A stretch of DNA of 64,000 nt from Mycolicibacterium litorale (GTDB lineage: Bacteria; Actinomycetota; Actinomycetes; Mycobacteriales; Mycobacteriaceae), in assembly GCF_010731695.1 (NCBI RefSeq), contig NZ_AP022586.1, positions 868,001 to 932,000 of the forward strand, in the 5' to 3' direction. The translations under genes were made by a program, and so were the position numbers. Of this stretch, positions 21,926 through 31,171 are shown in pieces (positions within the stretch are counted from its first letter, which is position 1; every line of letters begins with the position of its first letter). Under the pieces are notes generated by a model that was given only the letters and a program-made list of their open reading frames with translations, made no database searches and had not been told where the DNA came from.

Positions 21926-23364
21926 GGAGACGGGGCCCACCACGCCGGGGGTTGGCGTGTCACCCAGCCGTTGATCGCCTCGAGTTCGGCGGCCAGCGAG
22001 ATCAGAAGTGGCTCGCTGGCTTCGGGCCCCATCAGCTGGACACCGATCGGCAGCCCGTCCGAGGTGAAGCCGGCGGGCACGCTGATCGACGGCCAGCCCA
22101 GCAGATTCCACGGCCACGTCACCGGGCACGCCTTGATCATCGCGCGGTCGGTGGACAGTCCGCCGCGCCCGTCGAAGTCGTGCACCGGTGGTGCGGGCAG
22201 TGCCGTGGTGGGCGCCAGCACCACGTCGGCGATGTTGAACACCCAGCCGATGCGCCGCTGCGCCGCGGCCTCCTTGGCTCGCGCCTTGCGCAGCACGTGT
22301 TCGCTCAACAGTCGGCCGGTGCGCAGGTTGGCCTTCGTGCGCTTGTCGAAGACGACGTCGTGTCCCAGCCGGTCCGCCCAGTCGAGCAGCCCGGATGTGG
22401 AGCGCGACAGGAAGTTCCACGACATGCCGACGGTGTAGTCGGGGTCGGCGGGCTTCACGGTGTGGCCGAGTTCCTGCAGTTGGCCGGCCACGGTGTGCAT
22501 GGCGGCGCGGATCTCGGGGTGCAGCTTGGCCCTGAACAGGGTGAACGGGAACTTCGTGGACATCCCGATCCGCAGCGGGCCGGGGGCGCGTCCGACGTAG
22601 TCCGACACCCGGACCGGTTCCGGCCGGTGCAGGTCGCCCGGTGCGTTGCCCGACGCGGCGTCGAGGACGAGTGCGGCGTCGGCGACGGTGCGTGCGAGCA
22701 CGCCGTTGACGGTGATGCCGTTGAACGCCTCGGGCAGCGGCCAGGTGGAGATGCGGCCCCGCTGCGGTTTGATGCCGACGAGGTGACACCAGGCGGCGGG
22801 GATCCGCACGCTGCCCGCACCGTCGGAGCCGATCGCCGCGGTGACCAGACCGGCGGCCACGGCCGCGGCGCTGCCGCCCGACGAGCCGCCGGGGGTGTGG
22901 TCGCGCGACCACGGATTGCGGGTGTGGCCGAACGCGGGCCCACTGGTGAACGGCCACTGGCCGAGTTCGCAGGTGTTGGTCTTACCGACGATCACCGCAC
23001 CGGCGGCGCGCAGCCGGCGCACCACCTCGGCGTCCTCGCGGGCCGGGCGGATGTTGCCGTCGGCACCGAAGCGGGTGGGCACCCCGGCGATGTCCACGTC
23101 GTCCTTCACCGCGATCGGAATCCCCAGCAGCGGGCGCTCGATGCCAGCGGCTCGTTCGCGGTCGGCGCGGGCCGCGTCGGCCGTCGCCTGTTCGGCCAGC
23201 ACCACCCGAAAAGCGTTGAGGGAGGGTTGGCTGGCGGTGATGGCGTCCAGCGATCGGCGCACCAGTTCGGCAGCAGTGACCGCACCGCTGGCCAGCTCAT
23301 ACAGCTGGTCGGTCAGGGTGGGGAAGGCGGTGCGGGGCGGGCGGGAGAACGGCGAGTCGAGCAT
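21922..23364 (-). CDS. amiA2: Amidase-signature family enzyme (AmiA2-like)
   Basis: Ser-cisSer-Lys hydrolase that cleaves amide bonds; substrate not predictable. The triad is visible: Lys87 in GIPIAVKDDVD, the cis-serine in GGSSGGSAAAVA (about 161-162) and the nucleophile Ser185 in GSDGAGSVRIPA. The length of 480 is normal. ATG 23364 is preferred, though the codon before it is GTG and would also serve. The gene lies between era and recO on the opposite strand, as amiA2 does in M. tuberculosis as I remember it. No signal peptide is evident, so a cytoplasmic location is likely. Confidence 0.85.
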   Translation of the reverse strand: MLDSPFSRPPRTAFPTLTDQLYELASGAVTAAELVRRSLDAITASQPSLNAFRVVLAEQATADAARADRERAAGIERPLLGIPIAVKDDVDIAGVPTRFGADGNIRPAREDAEVVRRLRAAGAVIVGKTNTCELGQWPFTSGPAFGHTRNPWSRDHTPGGSSGGSAAAVAAGLVTAAIGSDGAGSVRIPAAWCHLVGIKPQRGRISTWPLPEAFNGITVNGVLARTVADAALVLDAASGNAPGDLHRPEPVRVSDYVGRAPGPLRIGMSTKFPFTLFRAKLHPEIRAAMHTVAGQLQELGHTVKPADPDYTVGMSWNFLSRSTSGLLDWADRLGHDVVFDKRTKANLRTGRLLSEHVLRKARAKEAAAQRRIGWVFNIADVVLAPTTALPAPPVHDFDGRGGLSTDRAMIKACPVTWPWNLLGWPSISVPAGFTSDGLPIGVQLMGPEASEPLLISLAAELEAINGWVTRQPPAWWAPSP

Positions 23365-23427
23365 CACTGCCGAGAGTAATCGGCGTGCTTGGCGGCCTCT
23401 GTCACAGTGCGGTGAGAGACTCTACGG

Positions 23428-24258
23428 ATGCGGCTGTATCGGGACCGCGCCGTCGTGCTGCGCCAACACAAGCTGGGTGAAGCCGACCGGATCGTCACCC
23501 TGCTGACCCGCGACCACGGGCTGGTCCGCGCGGTCGCCAAAGGGGTGCGCCGTACCCGCAGCAAGTTCGGTGCGCGGCTGGAACCGTTCGCCCACATCGA
23601 CGTCCAGCTCCATCCCGGCCGCAACCTCGACATCGTCACCCAGGTGCAGGCGATCGACGCGTTCGCCTCCGACATCGTCAGCGACTACGGCCGCTACACG
23701 TCGGCGTGCGCGGTGCTCGAGACCGCCGAACGCCTCGCCGGTGAGGAGCGGGCCCCGATGCCCGCGCTGCACCGGCTGACCGTCGGCGCTTTGCGCGCGG
23801 TCGCCGACGGCAGCCGGCCGCGTGAGCTGGTGCTGGACGCGTACCTGTTGCGCGCCATGGGAATCGCGGGCTGGGCGCCGGCGCTGACCGAATGCGCCCG
23901 CTGCGCCACTCCCGGCCCGCACCGGGCGTTCCACGTCGCGGCAGGCGGCAGCGTGTGCGTGCACTGCCGGCCGTCGGGGTCGGTGACCCCGCCACAGGCG
24001 GTGCTGGACCTGATGTCGGCGCTGCACGACGGCGACTGGTCGGCCGCCGAGGCGTCGACGTCGTCGCACCGCAGCCAGGCCAGTGGTCTGGTGGCCGCGC
24101 ATCTGCAGTGGCACCTGGAACGACAGTTACGGACATTGCCGCTGGTGGAGCGCGTCTACCGGGTCGATCATGCGGTCGCTGACCACCGGGTTTCACTGTT
24201 GCGGCAGGATATGCACCGTGGTGACGAACCGGGTGACCAGCTCGCGGCGGGGAGCTGA
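23428..24258 (+). CDS. recO: DNA repair protein RecO
   Basis: Recombination mediator that loads RecA at gaps together with RecR. It has the N-terminal OB fold ([40 protein letters not shown]) and a C-terminal helical domain with a zinc site made by CARC and CVHC. The length of 276 is typical. ATG 23428 gives the usual [11 protein letters not shown] start with few bases after a -10-like GAGACT, so the mRNA may be leaderless. The last 38 bases overlap uppS. Confidence 0.93.
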   Translation: MRLYRDRAVVLRQHKLGEADRIVTLLTRDHGLVRAVAKGVRRTRSKFGARLEPFAHIDVQLHPGRNLDIVTQVQAIDAFASDIVSDYGRYTSACAVLETAERLAGEERAPMPALHRLTVGALRAVADGSRPRELVLDAYLLRAMGIAGWAPALTECARCATPGPHRAFHVAAGGSVCVHCRPSGSVTPPQAVLDLMSALHDGDWSAAEASTSSHRSQASGLVAAHLQWHLERQLRTLPLVERVYRVDHAVADHRVSLLRQDMHRGDEPGDQLAAGS

Positions 24259-25129
24259 GCGAAAGAAGTCGCAATTCCCGCAGCTCGACCCACCGGCCGA
24301 CGACTACCCGACCTTCCCCGACAAGTCGACGTGGCCGGTGGTGTTCCCCGAGCTGCCGCGCAATACCAACGGCAGGTTCGCCCGCCCGCCGCAACACACC
24401 AGCAAGGCCGCCGCGCCCAAGATTCCCGCCGACCAGGTGCCGCAGCACGTCGCGGTGGTGATGGACGGCAACGGCCGCTGGGCCACCCAGCGCGGTCTGC
24501 ACCGCACCGAGGGTCACAAGATGGGCGAGGCGGTGCTCATCGACATCACCTGCGGGGCCATCGAAATCGGCATCAAACACCTGACGGTGTACGCGTTCTC
24601 CACCGAGAACTGGAAGCGCAGCACCGAAGAGGTGCGCTTCCTGATGGGGTTCAACCGTGAGGTGGTGCGCCGCCGCCGCGAGAACCTCAACGACATGGGC
24701 GTGCGGATGCGCTGGGTCGGGTCGCGGCCGCGGATGTGGCGCAGCGTGAGCAAGGAGTTCGACATCGCCGAGGAGATGACCGTCGACAACGACGTCATCA
24801 CCATCAACTACTGCGTGAACTACGGCGGGCGCACCGAGATCGTCGAGGCCGCGCGTCAGCTCGCGCAGGGAGCCGTCGACGGCACGGTGAACCCCAGCCG
24901 GATCACCGAGGCGGCGTTCGCCAAACACCTGCACCGGCCCGACATCCCCGACGTCGACCTGTTCATCCGCACCTCGGGGGAGCAGCGGGCGAGCAACTTC
25001 CTGCTCTGGCAGTCCGCGTACGCCGAGTACGTCTTCCAGGACAAGTTGTGGCCGGATTACGACCGCCGCGACCTGTGGGCGGCGTGCGAGGAGTACGTCA
25101 GCCGCAACCGAAGGTTCGGGCGCGCCTGA
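24221..25129 (+). CDS. uppS: Decaprenyl diphosphate synthase (cis-prenyltransferase UppS)
   Basis: Extends prenyl diphosphates in cis to give the long decaprenyl carrier lipid used for peptidoglycan, arabinogalactan and LAM synthesis. Motifs: [15 protein letters not shown] with catalytic Asp82, [23 protein letters not shown], and [27 protein letters not shown]. The N-terminal ~75 residues before the catalytic core ([28 protein letters not shown]) are characteristic of the mycobacterial enzyme. The start is uncertain: GTG codons at 24218, 24221 and 24233 are all in frame, and I took 24221. It overlaps recO, and the next gene starts on its stop. Confidence 0.92.
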   Translation: MTNRVTSSRRGAERKKSQFPQLDPPADDYPTFPDKSTWPVVFPELPRNTNGRFARPPQHTSKAAAPKIPADQVPQHVAVVMDGNGRWATQRGLHRTEGHKMGEAVLIDITCGAIEIGIKHLTVYAFSTENWKRSTEEVRFLMGFNREVVRRRRENLNDMGVRMRWVGSRPRMWRSVSKEFDIAEEMTVDNDVITINYCVNYGGRTEIVEAARQLAQGAVDGTVNPSRITEAAFAKHLHRPDIPDVDLFIRTSGEQRASNFLLWQSAYAEYVFQDKLWPDYDRRDLWAACEEYVSRNRRFGRA

Positions 25130-25557
25130 TGGACCTGCAGCCGCGGTTGGCCGCCGTGCTCGACGGATTCGTCGACGCGGTGAGTCGCGAACCCGACGGC
25201 GCGCTCACGGTGCGCCACGACGGGACGATCGCGTCGCTGCGGGTGGTCGAGATCGCCGAGGGCCTCGACCTGGTGTCGCTCACCCAGATCTTGGCGTGGG
25301 ATCTGCCGCTGGACGCCAAACTGCGCACCGCGGTCGCCGACCATGCCCACGGCACGCTGCTGGGCACGGTGTCGCTGGCGGCCAAGAGCAGCCCGAAGGA
25401 GATCGCGGCGGGTGCGAAGCGGAACTCGAAGAAGGCCGCTGATGTGCTGCTGCGCTACAACTTCCCCGCGGCCGGGCTGTCGGACGAGGCGCTGCGCACG
25501 CTGATCCTGCTGGTGCTCAGTGCCGGGGCGGACATCCGCCGCGACCTAACGGGCTGA
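25129..25557 (+). CDS. Conserved hypothetical protein (Rv2360c-like)
   Basis: A 142-residue protein without signal peptide or membrane segment. It opens [28 protein letters not shown], looking like a small alpha/beta domain, and ends with a helical half containing a Lys-rich patch (SSPKEIAAGAKRNSKKAADVLLRYNFP). The start ATG shares one base with the uppS stop, so it is translated with uppS. Its 3' end overlaps zur by 12 bases. Conserved position after uppS in mycobacteria suggests a link to that operon, but I cannot name a function. Confidence 0.75.
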   Translation: MDLQPRLAAVLDGFVDAVSREPDGALTVRHDGTIASLRVVEIAEGLDLVSLTQILAWDLPLDAKLRTAVADHAHGTLLGTVSLAAKSSPKEIAAGAKRNSKKAADVLLRYNFPAAGLSDEALRTLILLVLSAGADIRRDLTG

Positions 25558-25950
25558 GCCGACCGCGCAGTCCCCGCACACCCCGAAGATCTCGATGGTG
25601 TGGCTGACGTCGGAGAACCCGTGTTCGCGGGCGATGTCGGCGGCCCACGTCTCCACCTGACCGCCCTGGATCTCGACGGTGGCCCCGCAGGTCCGGCACA
25701 CCAGGTGGTGGTGGTGGTCGGCCGAGCACCGGCGGTAGACCGACTCGCCGGTGTCGGTGCGCAGGGTGTCGACCAGTCCGGCCTCGGCCATCGACTGCAG
25801 GGTGCGGTAGACCGTCGTCAGCCCGATGCCCTCACCGCGCTGTTTGAGCGCGTCGTGCAGTTCCTGGGCGGAGCGGAAGTCGTCGAGTTGTTCGAGCAGT
25901 TCGGCGATCGCGGCCCGCTGCCGGGTCGCGCGGACCGGTGCCGGGCTCAC
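25546..25950 (-). CDS. zur: Zinc uptake regulator Zur (FurB)
   Basis: Fur-family repressor that uses Zn2+ as corepressor and shuts off zinc uptake and zinc-free ribosomal protein genes. Winged helix: TRQRAAIAELLEQLDDFRSAQELHDAL and GLTTVYRTLQSMAEAGLV. Metal sites: HHHH at 79-82, Cys85 and Cys88, and Cys125 and Cys128, the last four forming the structural zinc site. The GTG start overlaps the smtB stop as GTGA, so the two zinc sensors form one operon, read divergently from glyS. Confidence 0.93.
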   Translation of the reverse strand: MSPAPVRATRQRAAIAELLEQLDDFRSAQELHDALKQRGEGIGLTTVYRTLQSMAEAGLVDTLRTDTGESVYRRCSADHHHHLVCRTCGATVEIQGGQVETWAADIAREHGFSDVSHTIEIFGVCGDCAVGSAR

Positions 25951-26306
25951 CGCGTGTCCTCGGCGGCGTGCGCGACGGCGTCGGTGACGATGTGCACCAG
26001 ATGCGCGTCGACGAGGCGGTACAGCACCTCCCGGCCCGAGCGCTCACTGGCCACGACGCCCGCCTGTTTGAGGATGCGTAGATGCTGGCTGACCAGCGGT
26101 TGCGGCACGCCGAGCGCGTCGACGAGTTCGTGCACACAGCGCGCCGAATGCTGCAGGTGCAGCACGATCGCGATGCGCACCGGCGCGGCCAGGGCACGCA
26201 GCAACTCACCGGCGGTGTCGAGGACCTCGCGGGTCGGCAGTTCCGGCAGGGGTGCGGTGCCGTGCTCGTGGGAGTCCGGCGGCGCGGTTCTGGAAACCAT
26301 TTTCAT
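25947..26306 (-). CDS. smtB: Zinc-responsive ArsR-family repressor SmtB
   Basis: Winged-helix repressor that leaves DNA when zinc binds. The recognition helix is in [23 protein letters not shown]. The alpha5 metal site is complete with canonical spacing: Asp100, His102, His113 and Glu116. It is the first gene of the smtB-zur operon, so zinc excess would relieve SmtB repression and raise Zur, as described for mycobacteria. The start is uncertain: ATGs at 26339, 26321, 26306 and 26300 are in frame. I prefer 26306 because the region beyond it carries a perfect operator-like palindrome. A Zur-type box overlaps the chosen start codon region. Confidence 0.9.
   Translation of the reverse strand: MKMVSRTAPPDSHEHGTAPLPELPTREVLDTAGELLRALAAPVRIAIVLHLQHSARCVHELVDALGVPQPLVSQHLRILKQAGVVASERSGREVLYRLVDAHLVHIVTDAVAHAAEDTR
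26291..26305 (-). promoter_or_regulatory. Zur-box-like palindrome at the smtB start
   Basis: On the minus strand the 15 bases read TGAAAATGGTTTCCA, matching the actinobacterial Zur box TGAAAATGATTTTCA at 13 positions. It covers the ATGAAAATG start region of smtB. This suggests Zur feeds back on its own operon, or that the true translation start is further downstream. Confidence 0.5.
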
Positions 26307-26321
26307 TATGGCTGCCACCAT

Positions 26322-26341
26322 ACATGCATCGATCTGCATGT
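26322..26341. promoter_or_regulatory. SmtB-operator-like inverted repeat
   Basis: A perfect 7-6-7 inverted repeat, ACATGCA-tcgatc-TGCATGT, sits 16 bases upstream of the chosen smtB start. Size and A/T-rich palindromic form fit an ArsR/SmtB operator, and autoregulation is the family habit. It would also lie in the upstream region of divergent glyS. Confidence 0.55.
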
Positions 26342-26385
26342 CAACGGCTGCCGACGCGGTGGCGTTCGGCGATCTGAGCGCCCAC

Positions 26386-26391
26386 TACGCT
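26386..26391 (+). promoter_or_regulatory. Possible -10 for a leaderless glyS transcript
   Basis: TACGCT fits the TANNNT -10 pattern and ends 8 bases before the glyS GTG, the spacing expected if transcription starts at the start codon. No matching -35 is seen. Confidence 0.35.
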
Positions 26392-26399
26392 GTTGCACC

Positions 26400-27809
26400 G
26401 TGGCTCCATCTTCTTCGATCATCGACACCGTTGCGAACCTGGCGAAACGCCGCGGCCTCGTCTTCCAGTCCGGCGAGATCTACGGCGGCACGAAGTCGGC
26501 GTGGGACTACGGTCCGCTCGGGGTGGAGCTCAAGGAGAACATCAAGCGGCAGTGGTGGCGTTCGGTGGTCACCGGCCGCGACGACGTCGTCGGTCTGGAC
26601 AGCGCGATCATCCTGCCCCGCGAGGTGTGGGTGGCCTCCGGTCACGTCGAGGTCTTCAACGACCCGCTCGTCGAATGCCTGAACTGCCACAAGCGACACC
26701 GGCAGGACCACATGCAGGAGGCGTACGCGGAGCGGAAGGCGTCCAAAGGAGATGACGCAGTCGATCCGGATTCCGTCCCGATGGACGAGATCACCTGCCC
26801 GGACTGCGGCACCAAGGGCCAGTGGACCGAACCGCGCGACTTCAACATGATGCTCAAGACCTACCTCGGCCCGATCGAGACCGAGGAGGGGCTGCACTAC
26901 CTGCGGCCCGAGACCGCACAGGGCATCTTCGTCAACTTCGCCAACGTGGTGACCACCGCCCGCAAGAAGCCGCCGTTCGGGATCGGCCAGATCGGCAAGA
27001 GCTTCCGCAACGAGATCACGCCGGGCAACTTCATCTTCCGCACCCGCGAGTTCGAGCAGATGGAGATGGAGTTCTTCGTCGAGCCGTCGACCGCCAAGGA
27101 GTGGCACCAGTACTGGATCGACACCCGCCTGCAGTGGTACGTCGACCTCGGTATCGACCGCGACAACCTGCGGCTCTACGAGCACCCGAAGGAGAAGCTG
27201 TCGCACTACTCGGACCGCACGGTCGACATCGAGTACAAGTTCGGCTTCGCCGGCAACCCGTGGGGTGAGCTCGAAGGGGTGGCCAACCGCACCGACTTCG
27301 ACCTGTCCACGCATTCGAAGCACTCGGGCACCGACCTGTCGTTCTACGACCAGGCCAGCGACACCCGCTACACGCCGTACGTGATCGAGCCCGCGGCCGG
27401 CCTCACCCGCTCGCTGATGGCGTTCCTGGTCGACGCCTACACCGAGGACGAGGCGCCCAACGCCAAGGGCGGCGTCGACAAGCGCACGGTGCTGCGGCTC
27501 GATCCGCGACTCGCGCCGGTCAAGGCGGCCGTGCTGCCGCTGTCGCGCCACGCCGACCTGTCACCGAAGGCCCGCGACCTCGCCGCCGAGCTGCGGCGGT
27601 CCTGGAACGTCGAGTTCGACGACGCCGGTGCGATCGGCCGGCGCTACCGCCGCCAGGACGAGATCGGCACGCCGTACTGCATCACCGTGGACTTCGACTC
27701 GCTGGAGGATCACGCCGTGACCATCCGTGAGCGCGACACGATGACCCAGGATCGCATCGGGATCGACGCGGTCAGCGACTACCTGGCGGTGCGGCTCAAG
27801 GGCTGCTAG
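26400..27809 (+). CDS. glyS: Glycyl-tRNA synthetase (alpha2 type)
   Basis: Class II synthetase that charges tRNA-Gly. Motif 1 to 3 regions are clear: [47 protein letters not shown], and [13 protein letters not shown] with EPAAGLTRS near the end, followed by the C-terminal anticodon-binding domain. An insertion holds two Cys pairs, CLNC (93, 96) and CPDC (133, 136), probably a zinc ribbon. The length of 469 is normal for the homodimeric form. The GTG start gives [19 protein letters not shown]. The gene is divergent from the smtB-zur operon with a 93-base spacer. Confidence 0.95.
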   Translation: MAPSSSIIDTVANLAKRRGLVFQSGEIYGGTKSAWDYGPLGVELKENIKRQWWRSVVTGRDDVVGLDSAIILPREVWVASGHVEVFNDPLVECLNCHKRHRQDHMQEAYAERKASKGDDAVDPDSVPMDEITCPDCGTKGQWTEPRDFNMMLKTYLGPIETEEGLHYLRPETAQGIFVNFANVVTTARKKPPFGIGQIGKSFRNEITPGNFIFRTREFEQMEMEFFVEPSTAKEWHQYWIDTRLQWYVDLGIDRDNLRLYEHPKEKLSHYSDRTVDIEYKFGFAGNPWGELEGVANRTDFDLSTHSKHSGTDLSFYDQASDTRYTPYVIEPAAGLTRSLMAFLVDAYTEDEAPNAKGGVDKRTVLRLDPRLAPVKAAVLPLSRHADLSPKARDLAAELRRSWNVEFDDAGAIGRRYRRQDEIGTPYCITVDFDSLEDHAVTIRERDTMTQDRIGIDAVSDYLAVRLKGC

Positions 27810-27818
27810 GAGCGGCTG

Positions 27819-29822
27819 TCAGAAGCGGCCGCCGCCGCCGAGCATCCCGCCGCCTCCGCCACCGGACCCGCCGAAGGAACCCGGGCCGAACCCGCCGCCG
27901 CCGAACCCGCCGCCCCCGAAGCCGCCGCGCATGCCGCCGCTGAGGATGTTGCCGATCAGGATGCCGCCGATCATCGCGCCCATGTTGCCGCCGCCGCCCC
28001 CGCCGTAGCGGCCCATGTAGGCCTGCTGCGCGTACTGGACGTCGGCGTTGGCCAACTGCTGGGCCTGGGCGGCCAGCATGGCCGCACCGTTCGCATGCGC
28101 GATCGCCGCGGCGGGGTCGGTCGAGCGCTTGGCGTCCGCCGCGCTGATCTGGCGTACCGCCTCGGCCAGCCGGGTCCGGGCCTCGGGCCCGATGCTGCCG
28201 CGGCGGGTGTCGATGAAGTCCGACACCGAACGCACCCGGGAGCGGGCCACGAACAGCGCCTCCTCGAGCGCCCGGTTCAAGCGGTCGGCGGCTTCGCGCT
28301 CCTGTTCGACGGCGGCCAGCAGGCGGTCGAGGTCGGCGTCGGCCTCCGTCAGGTGGGTGAAGGCGCCGAGCGGGTCGGTGGCGCCGGATCGCTGCGCGGT
28401 GGCGACGGCCCCCGCGGCGGCGTCGCGTGCGGCTTCGAGCTGGGCGCCCTGCGGGACGTTGCCGCCGGCCAGCAGCTCACCGGCCTGCCGGATGCCGGCC
28501 TGGGTGTCCTCGATCACCGCGGGCAGCCGGTTCGCCGCGCGCCGGATGTCGGTGGCGGCGCTGTCGACCGCGTCGAGCAGCGAATCGGCCTGGCTCAGCG
28601 ACGATTCCGCAGCGCGCACCGCATCGACGAGTTCGGACTGCGCACCGGCGACCGGCCGGGCGGCCAGTTCCCGGCCGCGGGTGATGTTCTGGTCGGCGAA
28701 GGTCAGCAGTTCTCCGGCCGCGTCGACGTTGCCCGCGACCGAGGTCAGCGCGGCCGCGTCGAACTCGGTGTGCAGCGCGGCCAGCTTCTGGCGAGCCGGT
28801 TCGATGCGCGCGGTGATGTCGACGACGCGCTGGGTCAGACCGTCCAGCCGCGACGGCGCGTTGATCACGAGCTCGCGCAGGTTCTCGAAGGCCTCGGTCT
28901 GCGCGTCGAGTTCGCGGTCGGCCTTCGCCGCGGAGACGATCACGCGGGTCAGCAGGTCGCGGCGCTGGGCCGGTGTCTCGGGGATCGCGTCGTCGAGCTG
29001 GTGGCGCACGGTGAACGCTTGGGCGAGTGTCTGTTTGGCGTTCTCGACGGCGCGGGTGAACGGTTCGGTGCGTTCGTCGCCGAACTCCTCGACGGCCAGT
29101 GCCAGCTCGTTGCTGCTGGTGCGCACGGCGTTGTCCACCTCGACGACCATCGACTTGGACAGTTCGTCGAGGGCGTCGAGCGACACCGACGCCAGCGCGT
29201 TGGGATCGCTCGGATCGACCTGGCGGGCGCGCTCGATCTCGGCCGCGCGCCGCCGCCGGCGCCGTCGTCGCGCCCACACCCACAGGAGCAGCACGGCCAC
29301 CGCGATCACGCCCAGCGCGATCAGCATCCCGCCCCAGGCGATCGTTCGGGGTGCGGCCGCGTTGTTCAGCCCGTCGGCCGCGGCCACCGCGCCGCCCGCC
29401 CAGTCGCTGTCGCGCAGCGCCGGCTCGACCTGGTTGCGCCGCACCTCGTCGACCTCCGCGGCGGTCAGGTCCGAGACCGTCGAGGGCACCTGCAGCGCGT
29501 ACGCGCGGTCGACGGTCGCGACGGCCAGCAGCGCGTCGAAGCTGCCCAGGTCGCTGATCTGCATGGTGCTGCGCGCCCAGTTGACCGCACCCTGGCCCGA
29601 GAAGTCGTCGACGAACACCACCCACAGCCGGATCTTGCGGTCGGTGTAGAGGCGGTCCACCGCCTCCTGGACCTGCCCGCGCTGCGCCGCGCTCAGCACA
29701 CCGGCCTGGTCGGTGACGTAGCCGGGCAACCGGAACGGCGGTTCGGCGGCGGTCACCGGTGCGAGCAGGACCCCCGCCGTCAGGACGGTGGCCAACAGGG
29801 CGAGCAGTCGCGTGATGCGCAT
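27819..29822 (-). CDS. TPM-domain membrane protein with glycine-rich tail
   Basis: A 667-residue protein with an N-terminal signal ([26 protein letters not shown]), an extracytoplasmic TPM/YgcG-like domain (about 25-150, [26 protein letters not shown]), one membrane helix ([21 protein letters not shown]) and an Arg-rich anchor. A long predicted coiled-coil/helical cytoplasmic part follows (about 215-585), and the C-terminus is very glycine-rich. Rv2345 of M. tuberculosis has this layout as I remember it. Some TPM proteins act in photosystem repair or metal binding, but the function here is unknown. ATG 29822 is chosen over an upstream GTG because it starts right at the signal peptide. It is convergent with glyS and divergent from dgt. 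Confidence 0.82.
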   Translation of the reverse strand: MRITRLLALLATVLTAGVLLAPVTAAEPPFRLPGYVTDQAGVLSAAQRGQVQEAVDRLYTDRKIRLWVVFVDDFSGQGAVNWARSTMQISDLGSFDALLAVATVDRAYALQVPSTVSDLTAAEVDEVRRNQVEPALRDSDWAGGAVAAADGLNNAAAPRTIAWGGMLIALGVIAVAVLLLWVWARRRRRRRRAAEIERARQVDPSDPNALASVSLDALDELSKSMVVEVDNAVRTSSNELALAVEEFGDERTEPFTRAVENAKQTLAQAFTVRHQLDDAIPETPAQRRDLLTRVIVSAAKADRELDAQTEAFENLRELVINAPSRLDGLTQRVVDITARIEPARQKLAALHTEFDAAALTSVAGNVDAAGELLTFADQNITRGRELAARPVAGAQSELVDAVRAAESSLSQADSLLDAVDSAATDIRRAANRLPAVIEDTQAGIRQAGELLAGGNVPQGAQLEAARDAAAGAVATAQRSGATDPLGAFTHLTEADADLDRLLAAVEQEREAADRLNRALEEALFVARSRVRSVSDFIDTRRGSIGPEARTRLAEAVRQISAADAKRSTDPAAAIAHANGAAMLAAQAQQLANADVQYAQQAYMGRYGGGGGGNMGAMIGGILIGNILSGGMRGGFGGGGFGGGGFGPGSFGGSGGGGGGMLGGGGRF

Positions 29823-29895
29823 GGTCGTCAATGTAGTGCCGCACACAGCACGACCTGGATCAGACGGGCGGACGGTGCTGGCAGACTGTGCCTCG

Positions 29896-31167
29896 GTGAA
29901 CCCACGACCGCAGGCCGGCTACGACGAGTTCGACCGCCAACGACTGGTGGCCGAACCGGCGAAGAGTGCCGTCCTCCCGGGCACGGGGACCGAGCACCGC
30001 ACCGATTTCGCGCGCGACCGCGCCCGCGTGCTGCACTGTGCCGCGCTGCGCCGGCTCGCCGACAAGACCCAGGTGGTCGGCCCGCGCGAGGGGGACAACC
30101 CACGCACCCGGCTGACCCATTCGCTCGAGGTGGCCCAGATCGGCCGCGGCATGGCCGTCGGCCTTGGCTGCGACCCCGACCTGGTCGACCTCGCCGGGCT
30201 TGCCCACGACATCGGCCACCCGCCGTACGGGCACAACGGCGAACGCGCGCTCAACGACATCGCCAAATCCTTCGGCGGCTTCGAGGGCAACGCGCAGAAC
30301 TTCCGCATCCTCACCCGTATCGAGCCCAAAGTGCTTGACCCGCAGGGCCGGAGCGCGGGGCTCAACCTGACCCGGGCGGCGCTGGACGCGGTGACCAAGT
30401 ATCCGTGGCAGCGCGGCGACCGGACCAAGTTCGGCTTCTACGACGACGACGCCATCGCGGCCGACTGGGTCCGCGACGGCGCCCCGCCCGAACGGCCCTG
30501 CCTGGAAGCCCAGGTGATGGACTGGGCCGACGACGTCGCCTACTCGGTGCACGACGTGGAGGACGGCGTCGTCTCGGGGCGCATCGACCTGCGGGTGCTG
30601 GCCGACGACGATGCGGCGGCCTCGCTGGCGCGCCTCGGCGCCGACGCCTTCCCCTCGCTCGCGCCCGATGATCTGCTGGCCGCCGCCGAACGGCTCTCGG
30701 AGATGCCGGTGGTGGCCGAGGTGGGCAAGTACGACGGCACGCTGACCGCCTCGGTGGCGCTCAAACGGATGACCAGTGAACTGGTCGGCCGGTTCGCCAA
30801 CGCGGCGATCACCGCGACGCGGGCCGTCGCCGGCGACGGCCCGCTGCGGCGCTTCGACACCGAACTGGCCGTGCCCACGCTGGTGCGTGCCGAGGTGGCG
30901 GTGCTGAAGATGCTGGCGCTGCAGTTCATCATGTCCGACCACGGCCACCTACGGGTCCAGGCCGATCAGCGGACCCGCATCCACGAGGTGGCGCTGATCC
31001 TGTGGGGGCAGGCGCCGGGCAGCCTCGATCCGTTGTTCGCGCCGCAGTTCGCGGCCGCCGAGGACGACGGCACCCGGTTGCGCGTGGTGATCGATCAGAT
31101 CGCGTCGTACACCGAGGGACGGTTGGAACGAGTGCACGAGGCGCGCTCGCCCAGACCACTAGACTGA
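29896..31167 (+). CDS. dgt: Deoxyguanosinetriphosphate triphosphohydrolase-like protein
   Basis: HD-domain dNTP triphosphohydrolase that splits dNTPs into nucleoside and triphosphate and affects dNTP pools. The HD metal site is visible: His75 ([13 protein letters not shown]), His104-Asp105 ([16 protein letters not shown]) and a later Asp in [17 protein letters not shown]. Length 423. GTG 29896 is the start; earlier in-frame codons run into the promoter region of the divergent TPM gene. Only 4 bases separate it from dnaG, a conserved pairing in mycobacteria. Confidence 0.92.
   Translation: MNPRPQAGYDEFDRQRLVAEPAKSAVLPGTGTEHRTDFARDRARVLHCAALRRLADKTQVVGPREGDNPRTRLTHSLEVAQIGRGMAVGLGCDPDLVDLAGLAHDIGHPPYGHNGERALNDIAKSFGGFEGNAQNFRILTRIEPKVLDPQGRSAGLNLTRAALDAVTKYPWQRGDRTKFGFYDDDAIAADWVRDGAPPERPCLEAQVMDWADDVAYSVHDVEDGVVSGRIDLRVLADDDAAASLARLGADAFPSLAPDDLLAAAERLSEMPVVAEVGKYDGTLTASVALKRMTSELVGRFANAAITATRAVAGDGPLRRFDTELAVPTLVRAEVAVLKMLALQFIMSDHGHLRVQADQRTRIHEVALILWGQAPGSLDPLFAPQFAAAEDDGTRLRVVIDQIASYTEGRLERVHEARSPRPLD
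31160..31165 (+). promoter_or_regulatory. Possible internal -10 for leaderless dnaG transcription
   Basis: TAGACT lies in the last codons of dgt, 6 bases before the dnaG GTG. This is the spacing of mycobacterial leaderless promoters. No Shine-Dalgarno sequence precedes dnaG, which supports the idea. Confidence 0.35.
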
Positions 31168-31171
31168 CCCG

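Noticed and set aside
29860..30948. Minus-strand frame inside dgt
   Set aside because: Shadow of dgt; no domain and no ribosome-binding site.
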